Of a stretch of 64,000 nucleotides of DNA, positions 34,101-40,315 are shown piece by piece. The stretch spans positions 1-64,000 of the forward strand of contig JAKEFM010000158.1 of the NCBI GenBank assembly GCA_022616055.1. The letters run 5' to 3'. Position 1 is the stretch's first letter, and each line of letters starts with the position of its first letter. The notes under the pieces are model-generated. The model did no database searches. It was not told the DNA's origin and saw nothing but the letters and a program-made list of their open reading frames with translations. The DNA comes from Planctomycetota bacterium. GTDB taxonomy: Bacteria > Planctomycetota > UBA1135 > JAKEFM01. The position numbers were made by a program, and so were the translations under genes.

Positions 34101-34260
34101 CGGTGTAGACCGTCGTGATCAGGACCGCGGAGCTCTCGATCCTCGGGTACTGCTGCACGGGGAGCGTCGTCAGCGCCCGCCAGCCGACGAGGACGATGCC
34201 GAGGTTGACGACCGCGGCGAGGACGGGGTGCCGGATGAAGACGTCGGTGAAGAACTTCAC
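31168..34260 (-). CDS. RND efflux transporter inner-membrane pump (AcrB/HAE1 type)
   Basis: The 1030-residue protein starts at GTG 34260, two bases after the methyltransferase stop. It has the AcrB layout: TM1 near residues 12-30, a periplasmic porter domain beginning 'PVQQYPRIESSAVLITTVYTGAS', TM4 with 'LSVGLVVDDAIVVVENVERH' carrying the two proton-relay Asp residues, a central loop, second porter domain and final TM block ending near 1010. It uses proton motive force to expel hydrophobic compounds. Length is standard. It overlaps the channel gene. Its adaptor is probably the protein at 38297-39409, regulated by the neighbouring TetR gene. Confidence 0.97.
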   Translation of the reverse strand: MKFFTDVFIRHPVLAAVVNLGIVLVGWRALTTLPVQQYPRIESSAVLITTVYTGASAQNVRGFLTTPIERVVSAISGIDTIESTSRAGVSQVTVRLKLNHSSTTALAEITARLQQVRSELPAEAEPPVVEVQRADRPYASFYLSFTSSERGIPALTDWLARSIQPQLATLPGVQRVEVVGGRPIAMRVWIDPDRLAAANLAPGDLQAALLRNNFLAAVGQTKGNLVQVDLLANTDLRTVREFEDLVVADRKGGIVRLSDVARVELGSEEPDFVAKFSDKEAVYLGVYPLAGTNEIEVAHRLRAEMDRLRPTLPKDVDMRLAYDATVFMENALTEITKTLGETIAIVGFVVFLFMGSVRTALVPLVAMPVSLVGAAIVMLAFGFSLNLLTILAIVLSVGLVVDDAIVVVENVERHVREGRTRLSAALVGARELVGPILAMTVTLAAVYTPIAFQGGLTGSLFLEFAITLAAAVVVSGLVAVTLSPVMSSRFVHAHGEEGRLTRLVHRGFEAVRRGYARALDGALSMRGAVVAASLLVMAGAWPLYSYSRRELAPVEDQGHISLFLDTSPDSTIEAANRESLKIVKAITSFPEAEFMWSLTAAWGGFGGMVTKDWRHRARSTEELFGPVFGAVSQIPGVRVFPRLDPPLPNAGQYDVELVLQSAASAEQMLETAGAVVGAGWASGKFLYVDTDLKIDRPLARVAIDRERVADLGLDLAGVGRELGTLLGGAYVNRFNYFDRSYKVIPQLDETDRSTLGPLLDLKIKTPSGGLVPVSAFVRIEPTTEARTLNRFQQRNAVRVFGGVQPGITKEEGLEVLEKAAAAAGGPNVDLDHAGESRQIRREGSALTVTLGFAVVLIYLVLAAQFRSFRDPLIVLLGSVPLAISGALVFPFLEFTTINIYSQVGLITLVGLIAKNGILIVQFANALAETGMPKAAALREACLTRLRPVLMTSAATVFGHFPLVLVTGPGAQARNSIGTVLVAGMTVGTLFTLFVVPVFYSLIAAEHRPSEASAEEDEPALGQAAPALGMA

Positions 34261-34261
34261 G

Positions 34262-34894
34262 TCACGCCTTCCGGCGGAAGACGGCGAACCAGCCCTTCGG
34301 CCCGCCCGGCGAGTACGCGGTCCCCTCGTTCACCTCGAACTGGACGCCTTCGATCGACTCGATCGCCCAGCCCTCGGCGAAGGCCTCCTCCAGCTCCCGG
34401 CGCGAGATCCTCCGCGGCCCCTGCGTTCCGGGCTCCTCGTCGCTGAAGCAGGCGAGGAAGACCCGGCCGACCGGCTCGAGCGCGGCCGAAAGTCCCTCGA
34501 CGTAGCGGCGACGGTCCCCGTCGGAGAAGACATGGAAGAGGCCCGAGTCGATCGCGGTGGCGAACCGCCGGCCCCAACCCTGGAGCGTGAGTGCGTCCTT
34601 GACGAGGAACTCGGCCGAGAGACCCCGCTTCTTCGCCTTCTCTCTCGCGCGCCGCACCGCCTGGACGACGAAGTCGATCCCGGTGACCTCGTGGCCACGG
34701 GCGGCGAGGAACAGGGCGATCTCGCCCGTGCCGCAGCCGGCGTCGAGGACGGGGCTCACGATCCGGTCGGCGACGGCGACGAACTCGGCCCGCGGCCTGC
34801 CGATGTCCCAGGGGGGCGTCCCGGCGTAGCTCTCCTCGAAGCGGGCGCGGTCGAGGGGCGCGGCCGCGCCGCCATCCTCGTTCCGCGCGGTCAC
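34262..34894 (-). CDS. Class I SAM-dependent methyltransferase
   Basis: I start at GTG 34894, where GTGA overlaps the stop of the upstream hydrolase remnant, giving 210 residues. It has the 'FEESYAGTPPWDIGRPRAEF' entrance segment, the SAM-binding 'VLDAGCGTGEIALFLAARGHEVTGID' (motif I, residues about 46-70) and 'DSGLFHVFSD' near the post-I strand. The sequence resembles thiopurine-methyltransferase-like class I enzymes that act on small molecules. The acceptor is not predictable, but position at the head of an efflux operon suggests detoxification of a compound later exported. The track ORF begins upstream in the wrong context. Confidence 0.88.
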   Translation of the reverse strand: MTARNEDGGAAAPLDRARFEESYAGTPPWDIGRPRAEFVAVADRIVSPVLDAGCGTGEIALFLAARGHEVTGIDFVVQAVRRAREKAKKRGLSAEFLVKDALTLQGWGRRFATAIDSGLFHVFSDGDRRRYVEGLSAALEPVGRVFLACFSDEEPGTQGPRRISRRELEEAFAEGWAIESIEGVQFEVNEGTAYSPGGPKGWFAVFRRKA

Positions 34895-35097
34895 TTCGGC
34901 CGCTCCGGCGCCGTCACGGGAGCGTCGAGGAAGGCCGGGAGGATCGAGAGGGGCAGATCGGACCGCATCGGGAGCGCCCCGGGCCGGGCGCGGGGGAGCG
35001 AGCGGAATACCCGCACCGCGCGCTCGGGCCGCACGATATCGGCGTCCCGGATCCCGATCAACGCCGGCGCCGCGATCGACCTGAGGTCCTCCTGCCT
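34891..35097 (-). pseudogene. C-terminal remnant of an alpha/beta hydrolase
   Basis: About 68 residues in the 34891-35295 frame match the end of an alpha/beta hydrolase: 'EDLRSIAAPALIGIRDADIV' resembles the strand carrying the late catalytic Asp, and 'RPERAVRVFRSLPRA' and 'LPAFLDAP' match the end of such enzymes. The catalytic His loop is missing, and nothing hydrolase-like lies further upstream. Its stop overlaps the methyltransferase start by GTGA, so a full hydrolase was probably once the first gene of this operon. It could also be a degraded copy related to the 35262 gene. Confidence 0.55.
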
Positions 35098-35261
35098 GCA
35101 CCTCACGCACTCGTTCGGGGAGCGCCGGGTGCCGACCCGACGGGAGGCGACCCCGCGAATCCTTGATTCAGGGAACCCTCGATCGACGTAATGAACCAGG
35201 CGCCGTGCGCCGCCCGCCCCCAACCCCCTCCATGACCCCGAGACGGCAAGGAGCACTTCCC

Positions 35262-36305
35262 ATGTCATTCCTGCGGATCGTCGAGGCCGACGCACCCTCC
35301 GAGACGACCCTTCCCCCGACCGGGGAGAGGATCGTGGAAAGGGAAAGGCAGGCGCGCATGAGAAGAGGAATCCTCGCGACCGCGGGGGCCCTGCTCGCGG
35401 CGCCGATCCTGGTCGCCCACGCGTCCCCGGCGGGCCCGATCCCCCAGGGGAACCGTGGGGCGGAGATCAAGCCGACGAGGTCCGGCTTCGCGGAGGTGAA
35501 CGGCTTCCGGCTCTACCACGAGATCTTCGGGGAGGGGGAGCCCGTCGTCGTCCTGCACGGCGGCCTGATGACGATCCCCGAGATGTCGTCCCTGGTCCAG
35601 CCGCTGGCGCGAGGGCGGCGGGTGATCGCGGTCGAGCTGCAGGGCCACGGGCACTCCGCCGACACGGACCGGCCGCTCCGGGTGGAGACGATGGGAGACG
35701 ACGTCGGCGCGCTGATCGAGCACCTCGGCCTCGGGAAGGCGGATGTCGTCGGGTTCTCGCTGGGCGGCCACGTGGCCCTGCGCGCCGCGATCCAGCATCC
35801 CGACCGCGTGCGCCGCCTCGTCCTGCTGTCGACCCCCTTCGCGCGCTCCGGCTGGTTTCCGGAGGTGCAGGCCGGAATGTCGCAGGTCGGCTCGAAGATG
35901 GCCGAGATGTTGAAGGGGATGCCGACGGCCATCGCCGCGCGCGCCTGGCCGCAGCCCGAACGCTTCCCGAAGTTCCTCGACAAGCTCGGCGCGATGATGG
36001 CCGAGGACTACGACTGGTCGGCGGAGGTCCGGCGGCTCCCCATGCCGGTGATGCTGGTCTACCCCGACCACGACGCCATCTCGACCCGGCACATGGCGGA
36101 GTTCTACGGCCTGCTCGGCGGAGGGCTCAAGGATCCCGGCTTTCTGAACCCGCAGTTCACCCGGGCGCGGCTCTCCATCGTGCCGGGGACCACCCACTAC
36201 AACCTCCACACCGCGCCGGAGGTGGGACCGATCGTCGAGTCGTTCCTCTCCGACGCCCGGACGAATCCGGGGGGAGGCGAGACCCCATCGAAGTCCGCGA
36301 AGTGA
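35262..36305 (+). CDS. Alpha/beta hydrolase fold protein
   Basis: ATG 35262, eight nt after AAGGAG, gives 347 residues; ATG 35358 would begin exactly at a signal peptide ('MRRGILATAGALLAAPILVAHA') and is a good alternative. The hydrolase core is complete: oxyanion loop 'VVVLHGGLM', nucleophile elbow 'VVGFSLGGHVALRAA' with Ser, 'RRLVLLSTPFARSG', late Asp in 'MLVYPDHDAIST' and His in 'VPGTTHYNLH'. It should be exported and hydrolyse small esters or related substrates. It heads a + strand group (OsmC, ACT, NmrA genes) that separates the two halves of the efflux system. Confidence 0.88.
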   Translation: MSFLRIVEADAPSETTLPPTGERIVERERQARMRRGILATAGALLAAPILVAHASPAGPIPQGNRGAEIKPTRSGFAEVNGFRLYHEIFGEGEPVVVLHGGLMTIPEMSSLVQPLARGRRVIAVELQGHGHSADTDRPLRVETMGDDVGALIEHLGLGKADVVGFSLGGHVALRAAIQHPDRVRRLVLLSTPFARSGWFPEVQAGMSQVGSKMAEMLKGMPTAIAARAWPQPERFPKFLDKLGAMMAEDYDWSAEVRRLPMPVMLVYPDHDAISTRHMAEFYGLLGGGLKDPGFLNPQFTRARLSIVPGTTHYNLHTAPEVGPIVESFLSDARTNPGGGETPSKSAK

Positions 36306-36327
36306 TCGCCCCAGGGAGGGTGTGAGG

Positions 36328-36810
36328 GTGGCGGAACACAGGTCCGTGGTGGTCTGGAGCCGCGACGGCGCGGCGTTCACGGACAATCGCTACAGCCGGG
36401 GCCATCGGTGGCTGTTCGACGGCGGCGTCGAGGTGCCCGCGTCCTCCTCGCCGGAAGTGGTCCCCTTGCCCCTCTCGGTGCCGGCGGCCGTCGATCCCGA
36501 GGAAGCGTTCGTCGCGAGTCTCTCGAGCTGCCACATGCTCTGGTTCCTCTCGATCGCCGCCCGTCGGGGGTTCGTCGTCGATCTCTACCGGGACGAGGCC
36601 GTCGGCGTGATGGCGAAGGACGGCGACGGCAAGCCGGCGATGACGCTGGTCACGCTCCGCCCCGCGGTCGCGTTCGGCGGCGGGCGCCTGCCGACCCGCG
36701 CCGAGGAAGAGGCGATGCACGAGGAGGCGCATGCGCAGTGCTTCCTCGCCCGGTCGGTCCGATCCGAACTCCGCTGCGAGCCGGCGTGGCCTCCCGGCTC
36801 TCACGCCTGA
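36328..36810 (+). CDS. OsmC family protein (Cys form)
   Basis: GTG 36328, eight nt after GGAGG, gives 160 residues; the track starts at GTG 36322. The OsmC pattern is visible: 'FTDNRYSRGHRWLFDGGVEV', 'PEEAFVASLSSCHMLWFLSIAARRGFVVD' with the peroxidatic Cys in 'SSCHML', and the second Cys in 'EAHAQCFLARSV'. Both catalytic Cys are normal codons, in contrast to the OsmC gene at 14563, where the first is TGA. It is expected to detoxify organic hydroperoxides in the cytoplasm. It lies 22 bp after the hydrolase gene and 28 bp before the ACT gene, so co-transcription is likely. Confidence 0.82.
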   Translation: MAEHRSVVVWSRDGAAFTDNRYSRGHRWLFDGGVEVPASSSPEVVPLPLSVPAAVDPEEAFVASLSSCHMLWFLSIAARRGFVVDLYRDEAVGVMAKDGDGKPAMTLVTLRPAVAFGGGRLPTRAEEEAMHEEAHAQCFLARSVRSELRCEPAWPPGSHA

Positions 36811-36838
36811 CGCCGCGGCGGATTCCTCTGGGAGCGGG

Positions 36839-37225
36839 ATGAAAGACCTCGCGATCGAGCTGGAGAACCGACCCGGAGCGCTCGCCCGCATGGGCGAGGC
36901 GCTCGGCCGGGCGGGCGTGAGCATCGAAGGGGGAGGGGCATGGGTCGTGGGGGGGAAGGGCGTCGCTCATTTCCTCTTCGAGGACGGGGCGGCGGCGCGC
37001 AGCGCGCTCGAAGAGGCCGGGATCCGCGTCCTCGCGGACCGGGAAGTCGTCGCGCTCCGTCTGAAGCAGGCGGTGCCCGGGCAGCTGGGCCTGCTCGGCC
37101 GCCGCATGGCGGAAGCCGGGGTCAACATCGAGGTGCAGTACAGCGACCATCAGAACCGGTTGATCCTGGTCGTGGACGACCTCGGCCGAGGGCGGAGGGT
37201 GGCCGAGGAGTGGACGCGGGAATGA
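36839..37225 (+). CDS. Tandem ACT-domain protein
   Basis: ATG 36839 after 'ctgggagcggg' gives 128 residues. Two ACT domains are visible: 'KDLAIELENRPGALARMGEALGRAGVSIEGGG' (residues 2-33), and a second starting 'VVALRLKQAVPGQLGLLGRRMAEAGVNIEVQYSD' (residues about 65-98). ACT domains bind amino acids and act as allosteric sensors; stand-alone tandem ACT proteins are usually regulatory. No enzyme domain is fused and no amino-acid gene is near, so its target is unknown. It is in the same direction as the OsmC and NmrA-like genes. Confidence 0.88.
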   Translation: MKDLAIELENRPGALARMGEALGRAGVSIEGGGAWVVGGKGVAHFLFEDGAAARSALEEAGIRVLADREVVALRLKQAVPGQLGLLGRRMAEAGVNIEVQYSDHQNRLILVVDDLGRGRRVAEEWTRE

Positions 37226-37353
37226 ACAGCGCCATGCGCCGCCCGGCTTCCAGCGGCGGCGCTCCGCTCCTAGCCTTCGCGTCCGGCGCGCCTGGTCCCG
37301 GCCGACGTGGACAGGCGTCGCAGTTCGCTGCCCCTCCCCGGAGGTAACGAAGC

Positions 37354-38214
37354 ATGATCTGCGTGACGGGAGCCGGTGGAATGGTCGGCGGCGAAGTCCT
37401 TCGTCAGCTCCAATCCGCGCGGGTGCCTTTCCGCGCGGCCTACTTCTCGAAGGGGAAGGCGGAGGCCGCGCGCGCGAGGGACATCGAGGCGGTCCTCCTC
37501 GACTACGGCCGCCGCGAGACCCTCGAGGCCGCGTTCAAGGGCTGCGACGTCCTCTTCCTCCTCGGGCCGACCGACCCGAACCAGACGCGGCTCGAGCTGA
37601 ACGCGGTCGAGGCGGCGAAGGAGGCCGGGCTTCGGCGGATCGTCAAGCTGTCCGTCTTGGGGGCGGACGAGGAGGCCTTCGGCTTCGCGCGGGTCCATCG
37701 CCCGGTCGAGAAGGCGATCGAATCGAGCGGCCTCGCATGGACGTTCCTGCGCCCCAACAGCTTCATGCAAGACGTCGAGAGGTTCAGGGGCGGCACGATC
37801 CGCGCGGAAGGGGCCTTCCACACCGCGAGCGGCGACGCGAGGATCAGCCACGTCGACGTGCGCGACATCGCCGCCGTCGCGGTGAAGGCCCTGACGGGGC
37901 CCGGTCACGAACGCAAGGCCTACACCCTCACCGGTCCCGAAGCGTTGACCAACGACGATCTGGCGGGCGAGCTGACCCGGGCGCTGGGACGACCGATCCG
38001 CCACGTCCGGATCTCGCCGGCCGACATGCGGGCAGGCATGCTCGCGGAGGGAATGGCGGAGCCGATCGTCGACATGCTGATCGACCTCGAACGGTACTAC
38101 CGCGAGGACGGCGCGAGCCGCGTCGCGAACGACATCCGGCAGGTCACGGGTCGGGACGCGGGACGGTTCGCCTCGTACGCGCGCGAGTGCGCGCCCCTCC
38201 TCCAGCCGACCTGA
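37354..38214 (+). CDS. NmrA-like NAD(P)-binding atypical SDR
   Basis: The 286-residue protein belongs to the NmrA/QorB-type atypical SDRs: glycine motif 'MICVTGAGGMVGGEVLRQL' (residues 1-19), 'DVLFLLGPTDPNQTRLELNAVEAAKEAG', 'LAWTFLRPNSFMQDV', and 'HVDVRDIAAVAVKALT'. Such proteins bind NAD(P)H; some reduce quinones and others are redox sensors. The classical Tyr-x3-Lys is absent, as is usual for the group. ATG 37354 follows 'ggaggtaacgaagc'. It ends the + strand group inserted between the two efflux gene blocks. Confidence 0.94.
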   Translation: MICVTGAGGMVGGEVLRQLQSARVPFRAAYFSKGKAEAARARDIEAVLLDYGRRETLEAAFKGCDVLFLLGPTDPNQTRLELNAVEAAKEAGLRRIVKLSVLGADEEAFGFARVHRPVEKAIESSGLAWTFLRPNSFMQDVERFRGGTIRAEGAFHTASGDARISHVDVRDIAAVAVKALTGPGHERKAYTLTGPEALTNDDLAGELTRALGRPIRHVRISPADMRAGMLAEGMAEPIVDMLIDLERYYREDGASRVANDIRQVTGRDAGRFASYARECAPLLQPT

Positions 38215-38296
38215 ACCGAGGACAAGGAGCGGATCGGGGATCGACCAGCCCGCACTCCGCCCGGTCCGCGCGCTTGACCCGCCGACCGGGCCGCCG

Positions 38297-39409
38297 CTAC
38301 CGGATCCCGCTCTCGCTCGCCGCCCCCCCGTTCGCGATCGAGACGAGGGCGGCCTCGCGCAGCTTGAAGGACCCGGAGGCGGCGACCTGCTCGCCGGGCT
38401 TGAGCCCCGACTCGATCACGACCTCGTCGCCGAGCACCGGGCCGCTCTCGACCCGGCGCACGTGGGCGCGCTGCTTGCCGTGCGCGTCCGGCTCGATCAC
38501 GAAGACGTGGTCCCCGTCGGGCCCCTTGCGCAGCGCCGTCACCGGGACGGAGACGGCGCTCTCCGGCGGGCCGACCGGGACCCGGACGCGGACGGAGCTT
38601 CCGGGCGCCGGCGAGCCGGGCCCTCCCTCGATCCGCGCCCGCGCGGTGGCGTTCCTCGTCGCGGGGTCGACCTTCGCATCGACGGCGACGATCCGCGCCG
38701 GCCGCGGCGTCGTCTCGCCCGAGGCGAAGACCTGGACGGGGTCCCCCTCCTTCAGGAGGGCGGCGACCTGCTGCGGGACGATGAAGTCGATGTTCGCTTC
38801 CTCGTCGACGCCCTGGAGCGTCGTGAGCATCGTCCCCTCGTCCAGGTACTGGCCCGGATGAACGTCGGAGATCCCGACCCGCGCCCGGAACGGCGCGCGG
38901 ATCTTCTTCCGGGCGAGGATCGCCTGGGTGCGGTCGACCTGGGCGAGCGCCACGTCGCGCTCCGCGCGAGCGCGGTCGACGTCCGTCTCGGACGCGGCGC
39001 GGTTCTTGAGCGCCTTCTCCATCCGGGCGAGGAGGGTCTCGGCGAGCGCGGCCTGCGCCTGCTGGGCCCGCAGTTCCGCCTCCTCGACCGACACGTCGAG
39101 CGCGACCAGCAAGGTCCCCTCCTCGACGATCGCCCCGGGCGCGAGATGCACCTCGTGGACCGTCCCCGGCAGTTCATTCCGGAGCGTGATTGACCGGAGC
39201 GCGACGACCGTCCCGATCGAGATCGTCGTGCGGCGGTGCTCCCGCTCCTTGGCGGCGGCGACGGTCACCGACTCCATCGGCTCGGGCTGGCTCGCCGCGA
39301 CGGCGTTCGCCTTGCGGACCGAGGCGGCCTTCCAGACGGCGAGGCAGCCTCCGATCGCGGCAACCGCGGCGAGGAGGATCAGGGAACCGACGCGGCCGAG
39401 GCGCCTCAT
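38297..39409 (-). CDS. RND efflux periplasmic adaptor (membrane fusion protein)
   Basis: ATG 39409 overlaps the TetR stop by ATGA and gives 370 residues. An N-terminal membrane anchor or lipobox ('ILLAAVAAIGGC') is followed by the biotinyl-lipoyl-like half 'GTVHEVHLAPGAIVEEGTLLVALDV', an alpha-hairpin (residues about 105-165), the second lipoyl half 'IRAPFRARVGISDVHPGQYLDEGTML', and the beta-barrel and C-terminal parts ending 'VIESGLKPGEQVAASGSFKL'. Adaptors bridge the RND pump and outer-membrane channel. Its most likely partners are the pump and channel at 29735-34260, 4 kb away. Expression should be controlled by the overlapping TetR gene. Confidence 0.94.
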   Translation of the reverse strand: MRRLGRVGSLILLAAVAAIGGCLAVWKAASVRKANAVAASQPEPMESVTVAAAKEREHRRTTISIGTVVALRSITLRNELPGTVHEVHLAPGAIVEEGTLLVALDVSVEEAELRAQQAQAALAETLLARMEKALKNRAASETDVDRARAERDVALAQVDRTQAILARKKIRAPFRARVGISDVHPGQYLDEGTMLTTLQGVDEEANIDFIVPQQVAALLKEGDPVQVFASGETTPRPARIVAVDAKVDPATRNATARARIEGGPGSPAPGSSVRVRVPVGPPESAVSVPVTALRKGPDGDHVFVIEPDAHGKQRAHVRRVESGPVLGDEVVIESGLKPGEQVAASGSFKLREAALVSIANGGAASESGIR

Positions 39410-40179
39410 CGACGGAGATCTCCCTGGCGCCTCACGACGAGCCCCGCGCGACCCACGTGGGTCGCCGCCCTCCCGCGGGGGAGGGGGGACCGCTCGCGGC
39501 GTTCCACGGGGAGGGGACGGAGAGATCGTCCAGAGGAGCCGGCGGGGGAGAGTCCTGCGGAGCGCATCGTGCGACCTCCCTCCTCCGGACGGAGGAGCGA
39601 GTCGAAGACGAAGACGAGGAAGTCCTCCACGGGCTGGAGGCTCCGGTCGATCTGCATGCGGATCGTCGCTCCCTCCCAGAGCATGACGAGGACGCTCGCG
39701 AGCCGGACGGCATCCTGCCGGCGGTCGATCTCGCCGGCCCCCTGCGCCTCCCGGATGACCCGCGCGAGGAGCGCCGCCCACTGGTCGTAGGCGAACTTGA
39801 CCGCCGCGCGGACCGGTCGGTTCAGCTGCGAGGTCTCGACCGCCAGCTTCGGGATCAGGCACTGGCGGGCCGCCCCGTTCGCGGCGCACTCGTCGCGCCC
39901 CTTCTCGAAGATCGCCCGCAGGCGCTTCACCGGCGACCGCCTCCGGTCGCTCACGATCGGCCGGAGCATCTCGAGGAACTCCTCGGCCGCCTTCTCGATC
40001 AGGGCGACGCCGAAGTCCTCCTTCGAGCCGAAGTAGTGGTAGAAGGACCCCTTCGGCACGCCCGCGAGATCGAGGATCTCGGCGAGGCCGCACCCCTCGA
40101 AGCTCTTCTCGGCGATCGCCTGGGCGCCCGCCTCGAGGATCCTCTCTCGGGTCCCGTTCGACCGCGTCCGGGGGGGCAT
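39406..40179 (-). CDS. TetR family transcriptional regulator with long C-terminal tail
   Basis: The 257-residue protein has a typical TetR DNA-binding domain: 'TRERILEAGAQAIAEKSFEGCGLAEILDLAGVPKGSFYHYFGSKEDF' (residues 9-56, HTH within). The ligand-binding domain runs to about residue 200 ('FLVFVFDSLLRPEEG'). Unusually, about 55 more residues of Arg/Gly/Pro-rich sequence follow, where most relatives stop; they may be real or reflect a lost stop. It overlaps the adaptor gene by ATGA. A -10 (TACTAT) lies 7 nt before its ATG and a GACCGGTC palindrome precedes that, so it is probably self-repressing and leaderless. Confidence 0.93.
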   Translation of the reverse strand: MPPRTRSNGTRERILEAGAQAIAEKSFEGCGLAEILDLAGVPKGSFYHYFGSKEDFGVALIEKAAEEFLEMLRPIVSDRRRSPVKRLRAIFEKGRDECAANGAARQCLIPKLAVETSQLNRPVRAAVKFAYDQWAALLARVIREAQGAGEIDRRQDAVRLASVLVMLWEGATIRMQIDRSLQPVEDFLVFVFDSLLRPEEGGRTMRSAGLSPAGSSGRSLRPLPVERRERSPLPRGRAATHVGRAGLVVRRQGDLRR

Positions 40180-40186
40180 GGGGCGA

Positions 40187-40215
40187 ATAGTAGACCGGTC
40201 GTCTCTCTTCTCGAA
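40187..40215 (-). promoter_or_regulatory. TetR-adaptor promoter with palindromic operator
   Basis: Reading the minus strand: TTCGAG (40210-40215), 17 bp, TACTAT (40187-40192), 7 nt, ATG. A perfect palindrome GACCGGTC (40193-40200), embedded in TAGACCGGTCGT, lies between the boxes. AGACC/GGTCT half-sites are typical of several TetR-family operators, so binding here would block RNA polymerase. Confidence 0.5.
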
Positions 40216-40279
40216 GCCCCCGTTTCGCCGCGCCGGCGTCCGCGGAGCGCCGGGCTACCGTGGCGAGGGAGGTCCCGAC

Positions 40280-40315
40280 ATGATCCTAGGCGCGTCGGAG
40301 AGGACCGCTCGGTGA
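40280..40315 (+). CDS. 11-codon upstream ORF coupled to the 40312 gene
   Basis: ATG 40280 has a strong ribosome site (GGGAGG, 8 nt away) and encodes only MILGASERTAR before TGA at 40313-40315. That stop overlaps the GTG start of the large downstream gene (GTGA). A -10-like TACCGT lies at 40256-40261. It may be a leader peptide that couples translation. Alternatively it is the true N-terminus of the large protein, split by a one-base change. Confidence 0.35.
   Translation: MILGASERTAR

Noticed and set aside
31243-34446. 1067-codon + strand ORF
   Set aside because: It is the antisense shadow of the RND pump, which has full family motifs; the shadow is Asp/Arg/Glu-rich without any domain.
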